A stretch of DNA of 64,000 nt from Lotus japonicus (lineage: Eukaryota; Streptophyta; Magnoliopsida; Fabales; Fabaceae): assembly GCF_012489685.1 (NCBI RefSeq), contig NC_080041.1, positions 25,409,780 to 25,473,779 of the forward strand. The letters run 5' to 3'. This document shows positions 33,988 through 44,958 of the stretch, piece after piece. How positions within the stretch are numbered: position 1 is the stretch's first letter; each line of letters starts with the position of its first letter. The notes below the pieces were generated by a model. The model saw only the letters and a list, made by a program, of their open reading frames with translations. It searched no databases and was not told the origin of the DNA. Made by a program: the position numbers and the translations under genes.

Positions 33988-35764
33988 AGATAATCTTGTC
34001 CTTAGGTACCCATTTTTTGGGTCCTTTCTTGTTAGTTACCCCAGAGGTTCTAATGACCTTGGTTTTCTCAACATGATAATGTAAAAGAATTTGAGCATGA
34101 TATTTAAGCACAGAAGGAGTTCCCTTTTTACGAGAGGGTTTATCAATTTTAGCAGGCAATGATTCAGGCAAAATGGTACCAGAGGGTACAAACAGTTCAT
34201 GCAGAGGTTTGGCCTTAGGCATAGTAGGCTCATTTCTACTTGGTCCAGAATAGCCAATGCCACTCATTCCATTTCTGCTAACGCCATAGATCATTGAAGC
34301 CATCAAGCTTCTATCTACGCTTTTAGCTAGGAATCTTTGAAAGAATTTTTCATATTTAGATTCATTCTTTATATCAGAGGCATCACATGCAACAACTTCT
34401 TCTAACTTGACAACTTGATTTTTAAGCACAGAGTTAGAGTTAACTAAAGCATGATTATTTTCTTTCAGATCAGAAATAATTTTCTCATGTTCAGTAGAAG
34501 TTTTAGAAACAGCAGTTAATTCCTTTTTCAACCTTTTATGCTTAGTCAAGAGAGAGTTATATTTATCCATGATATCAGACAAAGCACATTTAAGTTCAGA
34601 GGTTGAGAAGGAAGCGAATACCTCATTTTCATCGTCAGAGTCTGGATCTTCCTCTGATGTTGGTTCGAAATTAGTTGCTTCTTTTGACTCTGCTTATTTG
34701 TTCTTGACAATAGCCATGATTCCTTCAACAACTTCTCCATCAGAGTCAACATCCTCTGATTCTAATTCATCAAAAGTCACAATGAGGCCTTTCTTAGCTT
34801 TGAAATGCTTCTTTGGCTTCTTGTCCTTTTTCAGCTTAGGACAATCACTCTTGTAGTGCCCTGATTCTTTGCATTCAAAGCATGTGACTTCCTTTGATGA
34901 AGACTTCTTCTGACCAGAGGAAGATTCATTCTTTCCTTTATACTTTCCAGAGCCTTTGTACCTGCTCTGCCTGTGCTTCCAGATGCGGTTAAGCCTTCTG
35001 GAGATCAGAGTCAGCTCATCCTCATCAGAATCTTCAGAGGCTTCTTCAGATTCTTCTTCTTCTGCTTGGAGAGCTTTAGCCTTTTCAGACTTGGATTTCA
35101 AGGCTATAGACTTCTTCTTTTGATCCTGATGTTCAGAACGCTTCAGTTCATGACACTTCAGTATGCTTATGAGTTCTTCCATACTCATCTGATCAACATC
35201 TCTTGTGAGCTCCAAAGAAATTATCAGAGGCATCCAGCTTTCAGGAAGGCCTCTCAGAATTCTCATGACATGATCAACTGTTGTGTAGCTCTTGTTGAGA
35301 GGTCTAATTCCAGCAATGAGTAGCTGAAATCTGGAGAACATGTCCTCAATGGACTCCATTTGGAAGGATTCATACTTTCTGATTAAGGCCAACACCTTTG
35401 ATTCCTTCACCTTTTTGTTTCCTTCATGGGTCATCTTTAATGAATCAAAGATACCCTTAGCATACTCACGATCTATTATCTTTTGATATTCTTCGTAAGA
35501 GATAGCACTTAGAAGAATAGTTCTAGCTTTATGATGCAGTGAGTAAAGCTTCTTTTGTTCTACAGACATCTCTGATCTTGAGATCTTCTTGCCATCAACA
35601 TCAACTGGACGCTCGTAGCCATCCACTATAATATCCTAGAGATCTGCATCAAATCCCAGAAAGAAGCTTTCAATCCTGTCTTTCCAGTATTCAAATCCTT
35701 GCCCATCAAACATAGGAGGCTTTGCACTGTAGACATCTTTTTGCGTTTCAATGGTGGCAGCCAT
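33988..35764 (-). pseudogene. Copia Gag of the SIRE-like element, interrupted by stops
   Basis: The ATG is at 35764 (MAATIETQKDVYSAKPPMF). A TAG at 35636-35638 replaces the Trp expected after ADL. The main part (35626-34697) has the UBN2-type Gag core (YEEYQKIIDREYAKGIF, VKESKVLALIRKYESFQM, RGLPESWMPLI), an acidic stretch, a basic RRLNRIWKHRQ part and a CCHC zinc knuckle CFECKESGHYKSDC. A TAA at 34694 stops it. The long C-terminal part (34582-33990) is a coiled coil, characteristic of the very large Gag of SIRE/Maximus elements. Gag forms the particle that houses reverse transcription. Confidence 0.88.
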
Positions 35765-35823
35765 TTTAGTTTTTCACACCGGCCTAGATCACTGAACACT
35801 GTTAGGTGTGGTAATCAGAACTT

Positions 35824-35839
35824 GCACTCTAATACCAAT
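35824..35839 (-). promoter_or_regulatory. Primer-binding site of the SIRE-like element
   Basis: On the minus strand, directly after the LTR end CTTCA, lies ATTGGTATTAGAGTGCA. TGGTATTAGAG is close to TGGTATCAGAGC, the complement of the 3' end of initiator Met-tRNA used by most plant copia elements; one C is changed to T. Confidence 0.8.
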
Positions 35840-37032
35840 TGAAGGTATGAAAAACGATAGAAAGGGGTGTTTGAGTAGCGTTTTACAACTAAAAACATAG
35901 CCCACTTGAGATTTAAATAAATCTCTTTGAACACCAAAGATAAGAGTGCAGAGATAAGAGATAAGGAAAGCACACAAATGATTTTATCCTGGTTCACTTG
36001 ATAAATCCCTCAAGCTAATCCAGTCCACCCATTAAGGTGATTTCTTCCTTCTAAGAATGAAGGCAATCCACTAATCAGAGTTTTGTTACAACTGCACTTG
36101 CTACCTGCAAAGTGACAAACAATACACTGACTTAGCTAACACTAAGATTCACTCTCTTAGTCTTCTCTAGGATCCGATCAACCTTGATCTCCTAAAGGTA
36201 AAACAAACAACTGTTTGAAAGTATTGGGTTTACAAATAAGTGCTTCTTCAAAAGCTGATAGTAAACACACTTAGTTCTATTTGAAGATAGATTGCTAAGA
36301 AGATTTGAAAATATTTCTTGCACGTGAGTAAGTTTCTTATGCGGCATCTTTCAATCTTCAGCCTCTTTATATACTCCAAGGATTAGGGTTTGAACGTTGC
36401 ATGGAGATGCTACCGTTGGAGGGCAGATCTGGAATTTCCAAGTTCTGCTATGGCTGAATCAGTTAGGTAAGGTCGTCAGGAATGGTACAATTGCTTTTGT
36501 ACTTTGGGTAGCGACATGACCTTCAACCTTGTTGACTTCTGATCAGAGTGATGCTTCATCTTGGAACTTATGAAGCTTGATGATCAGAGTCAGAGGGAAG
36601 CTTGGATCCTCTGACCTTTGTACCTTCTGCTTCTGGACTCAGAGGAGAAGTACTTGGTCTTCAGAGCCAGCTTACTCTTGGACTTCAGAGTCTTCACTAC
36701 TCAGCTTCTGATGCTTCAGAGTGTCTGATCCTTCAGAGCGTCTGATCCTTCAGAGCTTCTAGTGAGCTGAATCCATATCAGAGCTTTGTAATCTTCAGAT
36801 CTTCTGAAGCTTGAACTACTGTTCAGATTGAACAAAGTACGTGCGAAAGCATTGCAGAGGTTACTCTTTGAATATTATGCTTCTGATTTTTGTGAGATAG
36901 GTTCAGAGTCTTGGCCTGTCATTTGAACACTCAGAAAACAACGTTAGAGTACCATAATTGTTCATACTTAATAGTTAACTTGTAATCATCAAAACATAGA
37001 GTTGTACTACTAGATCAAAACTTGATCTTACA
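35840..37032 (-). repeat. 5' LTR of the SIRE-like element
   Basis: 1193 bp, 17 bp longer than the other LTR, mainly through an extra CAGAGCGTCTGATCCTT unit near 36735. The TCAGAG-rich middle resembles the solo copies. Confidence 0.92.
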
Positions 37033-37037
37033 TCCTC

Positions 37038-37909
37038 CGCCCATCCAGACAACTCATGGTTCATCAGCCCCTAGCTCTCCTAGGGTTGGTGGCGGGGAGG
37101 AAAATCTTTCCTCGGACCGCCCAAAGGACCCTTCCAGCAGCTCTTCTACCGACCCTTTTTCCTTCTTGCTTTCTCACCCTTATCTTGAAAAATTGAGGGA
37201 AGTGCCCAGCCAAAACCCGCAGGACGTTGCCCAAGAAGCCGTGTCAAATCTTCTCCGCGACGGCTGTCTGTTCACCCAAGTGGCTTGGCAAGCTCGGCCC
37301 CTTACCGGAATTGCAGAGCTTCGTTGGGAGGTTGAAAAACTGCATGCTAGCAACCTTCAGGCCAACAAGACCTGTTCCAATTTGTCCAACCAGTTGGCGT
37401 CTGAGGTGGATAAGACAAAGAAGATGCAGAAGAAACTCGCGGAAGCGAAGCTTTCTCAAATAACGACGGACGAGAAAGAGAGGAAGCTTGAAGTCCAGGT
37501 CGAGGAGCTCCGTAAGGACCTTGGCACCAAGGAGGCCATCATTGCTTCTTAGGAGGAAACCCTTGCTTCTAAGGACAAGTAGATTGCTGATTTGCACGAA
37601 AAACTGGCGGACAAAGGTAAGATACTTGCTGAGACCCAGTCGGATTTGGAATCGAAGTGCAAACTCTTGGCTGAGAAGGATGCCCAAGCCATCACCTTGG
37701 AGAAGCAGATAAGGAAGGAGGCTACTCACGCGGCGACTAATGAGCGTATCCGCGGCTTCCTAATTGCCAAGGCTCAAGTCAAGTACCTCCATCCTACTAT
37801 TAACCTTGACCTCCTGGGGGCTTTCAAGAAGGTTACCCCCACCAGACTGGTGGGTCCAGAAGATCCGCCGGAAGTTGCTTGTGTTGACCTTAGAGACGCT
37901 GTGGAATAA
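37038..37909 (+). pseudogene. Antisense ORF of the Tat element, second part (coiled coil)
   Basis: Resumes after the SIRE insertion with Ser/Pro-rich text, then a long Lys/Glu/Leu coiled coil (ELRWEVEKLHASNLQANK onward), and ends DLRDAVE with TAA at 37907-37909. Two in-frame TAG stops (37550-37552 and 37580-37582, replacing CAG-like codons) interrupt it. Together with 20443-21663 this gives a globular N-terminal domain and a coiled-coil tail, the usual form of the antisense protein in this lineage. Function unknown. Confidence 0.75.
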
Positions 37910-38799
37910 GAGAAAAAGATATAATGTTAACCTATTACGAGTTATTGTAACGCTTATTACTTCTTTTCTTCGTTTAAACTTGTATTTTACTTTCAAGTTA
38001 TTCGATTCAGCTTTACTTCTTTATGTTTTATGCTTGTTTTAGCGCTTTTTAGAGTTTTTCTCTCTTGCACCCCCATAGTTCCCTTGTTCCTGAATTATGT
38101 CTGACGACATTGATAATGTGCCTTGTTTAACTAGGACTTTTGCTCAATTTTTGAACCGAGGCTTTGTCCACACCATATTTCCCATAAGAGCAGGTGCGAC
38201 CTCGCCAGTTTTGTCCTGTCGAGGACTTATTGCTGCTAGGGGCCTAATGGTCATATAGGTTTACCCAGACTTATGCCTAGTTAGGTTCGCTCGCCCATAT
38301 TTCGGGGAGGTTTTTAGGATAAGAAGTTTATCCGCATACATCGCCAACGAGTGACGGCGAGCTGCGTCGGCTTTTTCGGAGCGATCCCCAGACATCAAGG
38401 TGGTGTTGGGATCGCCACCTTCAGGGAATTTTTCCCCCCTAGCTCTCGCCGCAATTCAGTGTGATTGAAATTGCTGGATACAATTTTTGTATTTTCAATC
38501 AGACATGATAGTCAACAAACTCCCGAGATGGAGAACAAGAACGTGTCTTTGTTTTTACCATTTAGGCGCTTTGGCCAACAAACTCTCGAAATGGAGAACA
38601 AGAATATGCTTCTTCGTTTTTAAACCTTCAATCTTCGCGAGACGCGCCTAGCTGATCATCCTCGCGCCGAAACTAGCTCCCTGTTAATCCTTTAGCTGTA
38701 ATAGTATTTCAGGCTCGCCGCGTTCCAGGAACGTGGCACTCGCCTTCCGTCTAAGCTCTCCAGGTGATAAGTCCCCTTCCCTAAGGCCTTCAAAAATTT
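37910..38799 (-). other. Tat element spacer between integrase and antisense ORF
   Basis: No convincing ORF on either strand. Two similar stretches near 38505-38545 and 38575-38620 (CAACAAACTC followed by GAGATGGAGAACAAGAA or the variant AAATGGAGAACAAGAA) form a short direct repeat of about 65-70 bp period. This is the 3' end region for both convergent transcripts. Confidence 0.45.
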
Positions 38800-39750
38800 T
38801 TAAGGGCCTTCCCAGATTGGACTCAACTTATTCCCAGTGTTCTCAGTTCGTTTCTTAAGCACCAGGTCCCCCTCCTGCATCGCCCTCGGTTGCACTTTCG
38901 AGTCATACTTCGCCGCAGCTCGCTGATTCATCGCAGCCTCTTTGATGCGAGCCTCATCGTGTGTTTCCGATAACAAATCTAACTCCACCGCCATGTTGGA
39001 TGAATTCTCGCCCTCAAACCGCGGCGCTGTTCGCCAAGAACTGTGGTCTATTTCTACAGGCAACATAGCGTCCGCCCCATAGGCCATCCTGAATGGAGTT
39101 TCCCCAGTGGTTGAGTGTTGCGTTGTGTTGTAGGACCAGATTACAACCGGTAGTTCGTCCAACCAGGCTCCCTTCGCCTCCGAGAGCCGGCGCTTCAAAC
39201 CCCGCAGGATTACCTTATTCGCCGACTCTGCTTGCCCGTCAGTTTGAGGATGTTCCACTGAAGAGAACCTTCTCTGAATACCTATCTCTTGGTAGAATTC
39301 TCTTGTTTGGTTACTTACAAACTGCGTCCCATTATCTGAAACGATCGCCCTTGGTACCCCGAATCGGCATACGATTCTTTTCCAATAAAAACTTACGATC
39401 TTGGCTGCAGTAATGCTTGCGAGGGGCTCGGCTTCCACCCATTTGGTGAAGTAATCCACCGCTACGAGGATGAACTTCATTTGTGATCTGGCGGTGGGAA
39501 AAGGCTCAACGAGGTCAACTCCCCACATGGCGAAGGGCCATGGGGAGCTAATCGTGGCCAATTGTTCCGGCGGGGCCCTGGGCAAGTCCACAAATACTTG
39601 ACACTTTTTGCATTTCTTCACGAATTCTGCACAGTCTTTTCTTATCGTGGGCCAATTAAAACCTGCCCTGAGGAATTTGCTTGCCAGAGACCTTCCTCCA
39701 ATGTGACTAGCGCAAACCCCCCCCATGAACCTCTGCCATAACAGCCTCAT
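38800..39750 (-). pseudogene. Tat integrase
   Basis: Minus strand, 316 codons open. The zinc-binding part has CKKCQ; catalytic residues appear in MWGVDLVEPFP (Asp), IVSDNGTQFVS (Asp) and PQTDGQAESANK (Glu). KWVEAEPL and NTTQHSTTGETPF are typical of plant Ty3 integrase. There is no chromodomain. The upstream join to the RNase H/linker frame needs a one-base shift near 39730, and the C-terminus ends in a TAA in place of Tyr after WEGP. Confidence 0.9.
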
Positions 39751-40985
39751 ATTTCCCAGGTGGAAGACACCTCAGGAGGGGTGAACTAAATCCTCGTCGA
39801 AAGAGTATCCCATCGAGTAATGTGTAGTGTCCCGCCTCTCTCCTTTGTTCCTTTGAGTACTTCACTACCTCACTTGGTTCTCCCACCAAGATGTCTACGA
39901 TGGGGTCCATCCAAGTTTCTTTGCGGTCAACTGAGGCTACCAACTCTCCTTCTATGCTAGGATTGGTGAGCGTCTCTTGGATCACACTTTGATTATTTCC
40001 AGGCTTCCGAGTGCTTGCCAATTTTGCTAGGGCGTCCGCCCTTTGATTCTGCGCCCTTGGCACGAACTCAACTAAGACCTCTTGCAATCGACCCATCAAT
40101 AGCCGTACGCGCTCCAGATATTTTATCAAGGCCGGTTCCTTCACCTGGAATTCCCCACTTACTTGGTTTGCTACTAACAGCGAGTCCGTTCTAACAAGCA
40201 AACTGTCGATTTGCACCTCAATTGCTAGCTTCAGACCTGCGATCAGAGCCTCCTACTCTGCCTGATTATTGCTGGCTTTAAACTGGAATATGAGGGACTG
40301 CTCTAATACTAACTCCCCAGGCCCTTGTAGCGTGACTCCTGCTCCACTTCCGTTGTCGTTCGATGACCCATCAACAAACAATGTCCACTGCGTGCTTACC
40401 TTCTCATCGTCTTCGGGCGTTAACTCCACCACAAAATCAGCTAAAGTCTGCGCACCGACCTTCCCCCTTTTCATATTGCAAACCGTATTCCGATAAATCA
40501 ACCGACCACGCGACGAGTCTTCCCGCCAAATCTGGCTTCTGCAACACCTGTCTCAGAGGAAGAACAGTCCTTATTTTTACCTAAAAGCTTTGAAAGTAAG
40601 GTCTTAAGCGCCTGGCGGTAACGAGGACGGCGATCGCTGCCTTCTCTATCTTTTGATACCTGATTTCCGCCCCTTGGAGTGTATGGCTTACAAAGTAAAC
40701 TATCTTTTGTTCTCCGTCTACCTCTTGGAGGATTACTGAGCTGATCACACGATCGCTGACGGAAAAATACAAGTGCAAAGGAAGACCCTGGACAGGCTTC
40801 GATAGAACGGGCGATTCAGACAACATCTCTTTAAGGCGGTTAAAGGCTTCTTCGCACTCTGAACTCCGTTCAAACACCGCATTCTTCTTGAGGCATTTGA
40901 AGAACGGAGCCGATTTGTTGCCCGAATTAGGGAGAAACCTGGCTAGGGCCGCAATCCGCCCCGTCAGGCGTTGCACCTCCTTCAC
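39707..40985 (-). pseudogene. Tat RNase H and connection domain
   Basis: Minus strand, in three pieces. 40985-40581: connection part (RLTGRIAALARFLPNSG, VLSKPVQGLPLHLY). 40501-40253: RNase H start (TLFVDGSSNDNGSGAG), ending in a stop after SNNQAE. 40216-39707: the rest (TDSLLVANQVSGEF, QNQRADALAKLAS) and the linker to integrase. A frameshift of one base lies near 40984, and stops near 40578 and 40250 interrupt the frame. It removes RNA from the hybrid during reverse transcription. Confidence 0.85.
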
Positions 40986-42160
40986 GCTACTTGGGCTTTC
41001 ATTTCCTGGATCGCCTTACACTTATCTGGATTGATCTCAATTCCTCTCGACGTAATCATGAAGCCTAGGAACTTCCCGCCCTGTATGCCAAAAGAACACT
41101 TCTCCGGATTGAGCCTCATGTTATGCTTTCGGAGCCTGCCGAAAGCTTCTGTTAAATCCTCGTGATGACTTGATCCCAAAACTGACTTTACGATCATATC
41201 ATCAACGTAGACCTCCATGTTCTGTCCTACTTGGCCCTCAAATACCTTATCCATCAACCGCTGATATGTCGCCCCCGCATTCTTCAGTCCGAAAGGCATA
41301 GTCTGATAACAGTAGTTTACCCTGGTGGTCATAAAGGTCGTTTTATCCTCATCCGACGGGTGCATCTTGATTTGGTGATATCCCGAATAGGCATCCATCA
41401 GACTCAGCAGCTCATTTCCGGACGCCTCATCCACTAACTTGTCTATGCTTGGTAATGGGTAAGAATCTTTTGGACATGCCTTGTTCAGGTCTGTGTAGTC
41501 CACAGACATTCGTCATTTCCCATTCGCCTTCTTTACCATCACCACATTCGCCAACCAGGTAGGATAATTAATTTCCCGGATAAAGTCTGCCGCCAGTAAT
41601 TTGTTTACCTCTTGTTGGATTGCTTTCTCCTTTTCATCGCCCATTCGTCGGCGTGTCTGGGTCACTGGTTTAATTCCGGGATTCAACGCCAGCCTGTGAC
41701 AAATAAAGTCCGGGTCTATTCCTGGCATGTCCTTGTGACTCCAAGCAAAAAGATCCAAATTCTCGCCCAGCAGCTTTGATAATCTCTGTTCCTGGACCTC
41801 AGTCAGTCTGGTCCCTATTTTGAGCACTTTCTCGCCAAATTTCAATTCCTTGGTTTCCTCGATTGGCGTGGGCCTGTTGACTCGCCCTTCGCCCCTTGGA
41901 TCTAGGTTTTCTTCCGGCGCCTCGACCTCGTTGCATCGGTATCCTACCGAGGCACTCATTTTTCCATACCGATCTACCGCGTTGCAGTAGCACTCCCTTG
42001 CAGTCTTTTGGTCCACAACAACTCTCTCAATTCGTCCATTTGGCAAAGGATATTTAACTGCCAAATGTGTCGTCGAGATCACGGCGCACAATCGGTTTAA
42101 GGTGTTTCTGCCAATTATCATGTTGTAAGATCCATCCGCTCCTAGGATTAAGTATCTCAC
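40982..42160 (-). pseudogene. Tat reverse transcriptase (and end of protease)
   Basis: Minus strand. The first piece (42160-41513) ends the protease and begins RT (LDLFAWSHKDMPGI, KLLAADFIREINYPTWLANVV). TGA at 41513-41515 stands where Trp is expected in the VKKANGKWR context. The second piece (41509-40982) has VDYTDLNKACPKDSYPLP, LMDAYSGYHQI, TMPFGLKNAGATYQRLM and the catalytic YVDDMIVKS, followed by LNPEKCSFGI. The RT core is complete except for that single stop. Confidence 0.9.
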
Positions 42161-43099
42161 CTACAGCGTCCTAGCGTTCTCTCGCTCGCCAAATGTGGTG
42201 TCAAGGTCAAGGATGCCTCTCACCCATACTTGCTCGCCCGCAAATCCCACCAGAGTCCCTACATAAGGAGTGAGGTCTCCCTCATCCAAACCGAGCCTAT
42301 CAAACGCTCCGCCGTAAATGATGTATGCTAAACTCCCCTGATCCAAAAGTACTCGTTGTACATTGAGTAGGTTGACGCGAAGGAGGATTACAATCGGATC
42401 GTCCAGATGTGGCTTTACTCCAAAGAAGTCATCGGATGAAAAGGTAATGTCTGGGTGTGAAAAGCCGAAAGGAACCTCCATGACTGCGTTCACTTCCCTG
42501 GCGTGGCGCTTTCTAGCTGCACTAGTGACTCCTCCTCCTCCAAACCCTCCAGCGATCGTGTTTACTCCTTTAGGTATCAAAGCATTACCGCCCTGTGTTC
42601 TAATAGGTTTTCCTGCCGCTATCAGCTTTCTCACCTCGCGCTGCAACGTGCGGCATTCCTCTGTGACGTGGCCCATGGCCTGGTGATAAGCGCACCATTC
42701 ACCTCCCGGTTTGCCGCTCATTCGCGTCGCTCGCGGTTCCCGGAGATTCTCTGCTTCACACGATTTGTCTAAGCACGCCAGCTTTCCTTTTGGAGACGAA
42801 TTCCTCCACTCCCTCGAGGAGTTCCAATAGCTTTTCCTTTGCAGTGTCCAAGGCTCCGCTGCTGCATTCGCACTTCGGACCTCCGTGTCCTGCCGCTTCA
42901 GGCGACTATTGACGTCACGAATCAGCCACCTCCAATCCTTGCGAGCGTCCACCAGCTGAGATGATGGCAGTCCTTCTCCTGAAGGTTCCATCAAGGAGAC
43001 TGAGGACTCTGTTTCTTCACTGTGCCGCCTTCCAAACGCGCGGCGCGAATCACGCATGTGTTTCATCCTTCTTTTACTTCGTCGACGTTGCGCTTCCAT
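42161..43099 (-). pseudogene. Tat Gag (capsid part missing) and protease start
   Basis: Minus strand, ATG at 43099, open for 312 codons. After a basic start (EAQRRRSKRRM) and a short helical stretch, the text goes directly to the zinc-knuckle region CAYHQAMGHVTEEC; the capsid domain (Retrotrans_gag) that should lie between is missing, with a junction somewhere near 42790-42900. The protease follows, with LLDQGSLAYIIYGGAFDRLG, where the usual DxGSSADI is changed (Leu for the second Ser, Tyr for Asp), and GVRGILDLDTTF-like text before the stop near 42161. Confidence 0.8.
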
Positions 43100-43221
43100 C
43101 AAGTGTCGCTATAGAATCAAGAATTTAACCGAAAATCAAGAAACCAAAAAGGAATTGCACGGAAAATCGAACTTCTCTCAGCCAAATCATAATGCACGTA
43201 GTCCGGAAATCGAAATCTACC

Positions 43222-43241
43222 GATCCCCACAGGCGGCGCCA
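43222..43241 (-). promoter_or_regulatory. Primer-binding site of the Tat element
   Basis: On the minus strand, two bases after the 5' LTR: TGGCGCCGCCTGTGGGGAT. The first eight bases are those of the usual Tat primer site (TGGCGCCGTTGCCGGGGA); the middle differs. Confidence 0.75.
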
Positions 43242-43243
43242 AA

Positions 43244-43546
43244 TGTTCTATCCATGAACATTGAGATGAGGTATAGTACCTATGTGAGATTCCTAGAGAG
43301 AATGACAGCGTAATCGCTTTAGAGAGAGAAAGTAACTGAATTTCAATCTTGTTATTTCTTAAATGAGCTAAAAGTCCCTTACAATTGGTATTCATCCCCT
43401 ATTTATAGATGTGGAGTTGGGCTTGACGCCTTTAACCCTTCCTAATGGGCCGGTTGGGCCTCTGGGAGGAGGCCCAAGTCCCTGGTCTGCTCGTCGCCCT
43501 AAGCTGGCGGTCCTGGGCGAGGGACCCTGAGCTCTCGCCCAGTCCA
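43244..43546 (-). repeat. 5' LTR of the Tat element
   Basis: 303 bp, TGTTCTATCC...CGCCCAGTCCA on the plus strand, followed by TSD ATGGG. The short LTR length is within the range of Tat elements of the Retand/Grande type. Confidence 0.9.
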
Positions 43547-43551
43547 ATGGG

Positions 43552-43960
43552 TGATCTCTCTTCTCTTTACAGAAAGCATTCGAACATTGTATAGTTAGTC
43601 TCAAAACAACCAATAGGTGAAACTTTGTCAAGAATAGGATCTTTAGCGTTAGTGGGAATTTCTCGAGTATGTCATGAAATTTCTCACAAGTCTCAAATTG
43701 TTCTTCTTTAGCATTTCAAAAAAAAAACTTCAGTTGCGTAAAGTTCATGATATCTCTTTGCAGTTTGTTGGACTTGGAAGGTGGGAAGTGTCTTACCAAA
43801 AAATTCTTGGTGCACTCCTCCATGTCGCAATGCGTTCTTTAGGCAATAAGGTCAACCAATTTGACGCTCTATTCGTATGGCAGAACGAAAATACCCCCAA
43901 ACAATTGTATCGTAGAAACTGTATGGCACTTCACTATAAATGTGATCCTAGGAAAATTCT
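43552..43960 (-). pseudogene. Old Ty3 gag remnant into which the Tat element inserted
   Basis: Minus strand, in broken frames: PPSKSNKLQRDIMNFTQ near 43720-43790, then EEQFETCEKFHDIL near 43660. The order fits the FPPxKxxxLRxxIxxFxQ...ExxWERFxxLLxxCP pattern of Retrotrans_gag in Athila-type plant Ty3 elements. No other domain was found. It is a short, strongly decayed piece. Confidence 0.4.
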
Positions 43961-44958
43961 TCTGGTGTGTCAGCGAATCTTGGCCAGATAGGTCACAAAG
44001 CTCTGACCATCGAGATAAGAGCTGACTTGGATTGAAAAATTTTATCAGCTACTGCGAGGTGGTGTATGTTATCATTTATACTCCAATGGTGGGAGTTAAA
44101 TGTTATTGTACTATCTTTTCTTATGGTGGTGGTGGCGGCTCTCGCTCCATATCTAACCATTCTCTACGTTCCATTTCTAGCTTGCGACTTGTCTTTTAAA
44201 TTTTATTGTCAAACTACAAAACAAGCTTAACGAGATTGATTAACATGAACTTGCACCGCACCAAGTAGGAAAAATAACAAAAGAAAAATAAAACCAACAA
44301 CGACAACAAAAACTTGTTATGTTTCAAATACACACACAAAGAGCGAGTACAACCTATTGCAAAAGTAATAAAATGGTTATGTCACTGGTACCGAACCTAA
44401 GGAACTAGGACATGAATATTTAATTTCAGGTTAAAGATTCATTGTTTAGAAAAAAATCAATATTTGAGTTGGATTGTTCTGAGAAATCATGAATAAAGAA
44501 AACAATTAAAAGGAGAAAATACTAGAGAATAGATATGATGGTAATTGATTCAGATCCCCCAGTTTTATATTGTAGCTAATGATACTATGATTGCCAATTA
44601 TCCTTTACAGATTTCCCATTGGAGGTAAGATATTTATCCAGTTGATCACAGTTGTACCAAAACCCATTATCTGGTAAACATTCATAGACGTTCTATAATT
44701 GAATAGGCATGACGCGCAAAGAAGTTGTTTAGTAAATTTTCAAGGTATCCCAAACTATTTGGAATTATAGAGAAACCAAATGCTAACACCTTTGTGAGGA
44801 GTATGCTAAGTGTGACTCTCCTGCAATATCCAACTTCAGGTCCTCCTCATCTATCAGTTTTAGGAAGTATGACGTATCATCTTACTTAAGAGACACAGGA
44901 AGACATTGTATATTGATAATCATATATTTTGTAGTGCACACCAAATGCAAAGTATGAC
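43961..44958. other. Intergenic DNA, nothing recognised
   Basis: AT-rich sequence with no supported gene. It runs up to the CACTA 2 insertion. Confidence 0.5.

Larger units (their letters stand above)
21669..37032 (-). mobile_element. SIRE/Maximus-like Ty1/copia retrotransposon with env-like ORF
   Basis: LTRs of about 1.18 kb (21669-22844 and 35840-37032), TCCTC TSDs (21664-21668, 37033-37037), a polypurine tract beside the 3' LTR and an initiator-Met type primer site beside the 5' LTR fix its orientation as minus. Gene order is gag, protease, integrase, RT, RNase H, then a separate env-like ORF, as in the SIRE/Maximus lineage. Inserted DNA accounts for the solo LTRs at 23171-25708 and 31757-32939. 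The LTRs differ by scattered substitutions and an 18-bp duplication, so the insertion is fairly young. Gag, integrase/RT and the env-like ORF carry stops or deletions, so it is non-autonomous. It splits the Tat antisense ORF. Confidence 0.93.
15736..43546 (-). mobile_element. Tat-lineage Ty3 LTR retrotransposon with nested insertions
   Basis: The same LTR (starting TGTTCTATCCATGAACATTG on the plus strand) lies at both ends, and ATGGG flanks the whole unit (15731-15735, 43547-43551). Minus-strand order is 5' LTR, primer-binding site, gag, protease, RT, RNase H, integrase, then an ORF on the opposite strand, then 3' LTR. A TGGCGCCG-type primer site and an extra antisense ORF between integrase and 3' LTR point to the Tat branch of plant Ty3 elements. 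Nested insertions are a CACTA in the 3' LTR (15784-19442) and a SIRE-like copia element (21669-37032). Without these the element is about 8.8 kb. Gag lacks its capsid part and pol has stops and frameshifts, so it cannot move by itself. Confidence 0.9.

Noticed and set aside
33875..34582. Separate 235-codon gene on the minus strand
   Set aside because: It is the C-terminal coiled-coil part of the SIRE Gag after the TAA at 34694, not an independent gene.
43674..43991. 105-codon plus-strand ORF right of the Tat element
   Set aside because: It is antisense to the Ty3 gag-like remnant and has no features of its own.
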